Below are positions 63,591-64,000 of a stretch of 64,000 nt of DNA, piece by piece. The notes under the pieces are model-generated. The model did not search any database and was not told the DNA's origin. It saw only the letters and a program-made list of their open reading frames with translations. This DNA comes from Providencia sneebia DSM 19967 (GTDB taxonomy: Bacteria > Pseudomonadota > Gammaproteobacteria > Enterobacterales > Enterobacteriaceae): positions 1,569,179-1,633,178 of the forward strand of contig NZ_CM001773.1 of NCBI RefSeq assembly GCF_000314895.2, in the 5' to 3' direction. The position numbers and the translations under genes were made by a program. Position 1 is the stretch's first letter. Every line of letters begins with the position of its first letter.

Positions 63591-64000
63591 TTCGATTCAC
63601 CTCGTTCAAAACGTGTTGTATGCAACTCTATTCTTTTCAAAATGACTTGGCTTAGTAACGTGATCACCAAATAAATTAGCCCAACAATAGCATACCAAGT
63701 GAAAGGTTCATGCGTGCGGTTAACAATTGTTTTTGTCTGTAGCATTAAATCATTAACACTAATGAGAGAAACTAATGCGGTATCTTTTAGCAAGACTAAC
63801 CATTGGTTTCCAAGCCCAGGAAGTGCATGACGCCACATTTGCGGCATGATGAAACGGAAAAAAATAGTGCGCTTATTTAAACCTAAAGCAAATCCTGCTT
63901 CCCATTGACCATAAGGAACAGCTTTTAAAGCACCTCTTAACGTTTGTGATGCATATGATGCATACAACAAGGCAAGGGCAATAACACCGCAAGCAAACGG
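63587..64000 (-). CDS. artQ: Arginine ABC transporter permease ArtQ (5' end outside window)
   Basis: The frame is open to the window edge; the visible 137 residues begin [20 protein letters not shown], equivalent to residue 100 or so of E. coli ArtQ (238 aa). The EAA loop [20 protein letters not shown] and the block [20 protein letters not shown] match closely. Upstream artI and artP are expected outside the window. Confidence 0.93.
   Translation of the reverse strand, partial: PFACGVIALALLYASYASQTLRGALKAVPYGQWEAGFALGLNKRTIFFRFIMPQMWRHALPGLGNQWLVLLKDTALVSLISVNDLMLQTKTIVNRTHEPFTWYAIVGLIYLVITLLSQVILKRIELHTTRFERGESK

Overview
The window is a piece of chromosome from an AT-rich gammaproteobacterium, most probably a Providencia species (Morganellaceae). 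Gene content and protein sequences are enterobacterial throughout. The rhomboid protease at 15063-15941 closely resembles AarA of Providencia stuartii as I remember it, but is not identical. I see no transposase gene, prophage, integron, CRISPR array, tRNA or rRNA. Nearly everything is core metabolism, arranged as blocks that follow two regions of the E. coli K-12 map (around dps/moeAB/dacC/grxA/art and around folE/cdd/metG/udk/gnd/his), interleaved with lineage-specific genes.

Layout. 1-7.5 kb: end of dusC, yeaQ, dinG, an orphan small membrane protein, sseA, dps, rhtA, a LOG-family gene and a Sel1-like secreted protein. 7.7-17.8 kb: ybiT, yjdM, moeA-moeB, folE-yeiB, sanA, the AarA-like rhomboid and maeA. 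18-26.7 kb: a methionine ABC transporter (metN-metI-metQ type) with a MetJ operator, cdd and yohJ-yohK each with a CRP-like site, then divergent metG and mrp. 27-36.3 kb: lemA with an HtpX-like protease, udk-dcd-asmA, an orphan ORF, yegH and gnd. 36.5-39.4 kb: a Bcr/CflA-type pump, a CatB-like acetyltransferase preceded by a possible leader-peptide attenuator, a small stress-type protein and yeaK. 39.5-46.9 kb: the complete his operon (hisL attenuator, hisGDCBHAFI). 47-50.5 kb: yeeZ, gstB, dacC. 51-55.5 kb: an unusual orphan protein, then sdaB (frameshifted) and sdaC. 56.4-64 kb: ybjG, grxA, ybjC, ybjN, rlmC, an amino-acid ABC transporter behind ARG boxes, and artM-artQ.

The working themes are amino-acid supply and salvage (his synthesis; methionine and basic amino-acid uptake under MetJ and ArgR; serine uptake and deamination), cofactor synthesis (molybdopterin, folate, Fe-S), nucleotide salvage, and envelope or stress functions.

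The most unusual items are: (1) a 141-bp repeat, identical in two copies 43 kb apart, each sitting exactly between two copies of a transcription-terminator hairpin, as if the whole terminator had been duplicated on insertion; (2) the 459-residue protein at 50969-52348, with 15-residue Gly/Asn repeats at both ends of a long coiled coil and no recognised family; (3) a short leader ORF whose stop lies in a hairpin loop just upstream of the CatB-like gene; (4) a one-base frameshift in an A6 run of sdaB; and (5) the AarA-type rhomboid. All product names rest on sequence recognition and remembered homologues, not on a database search.
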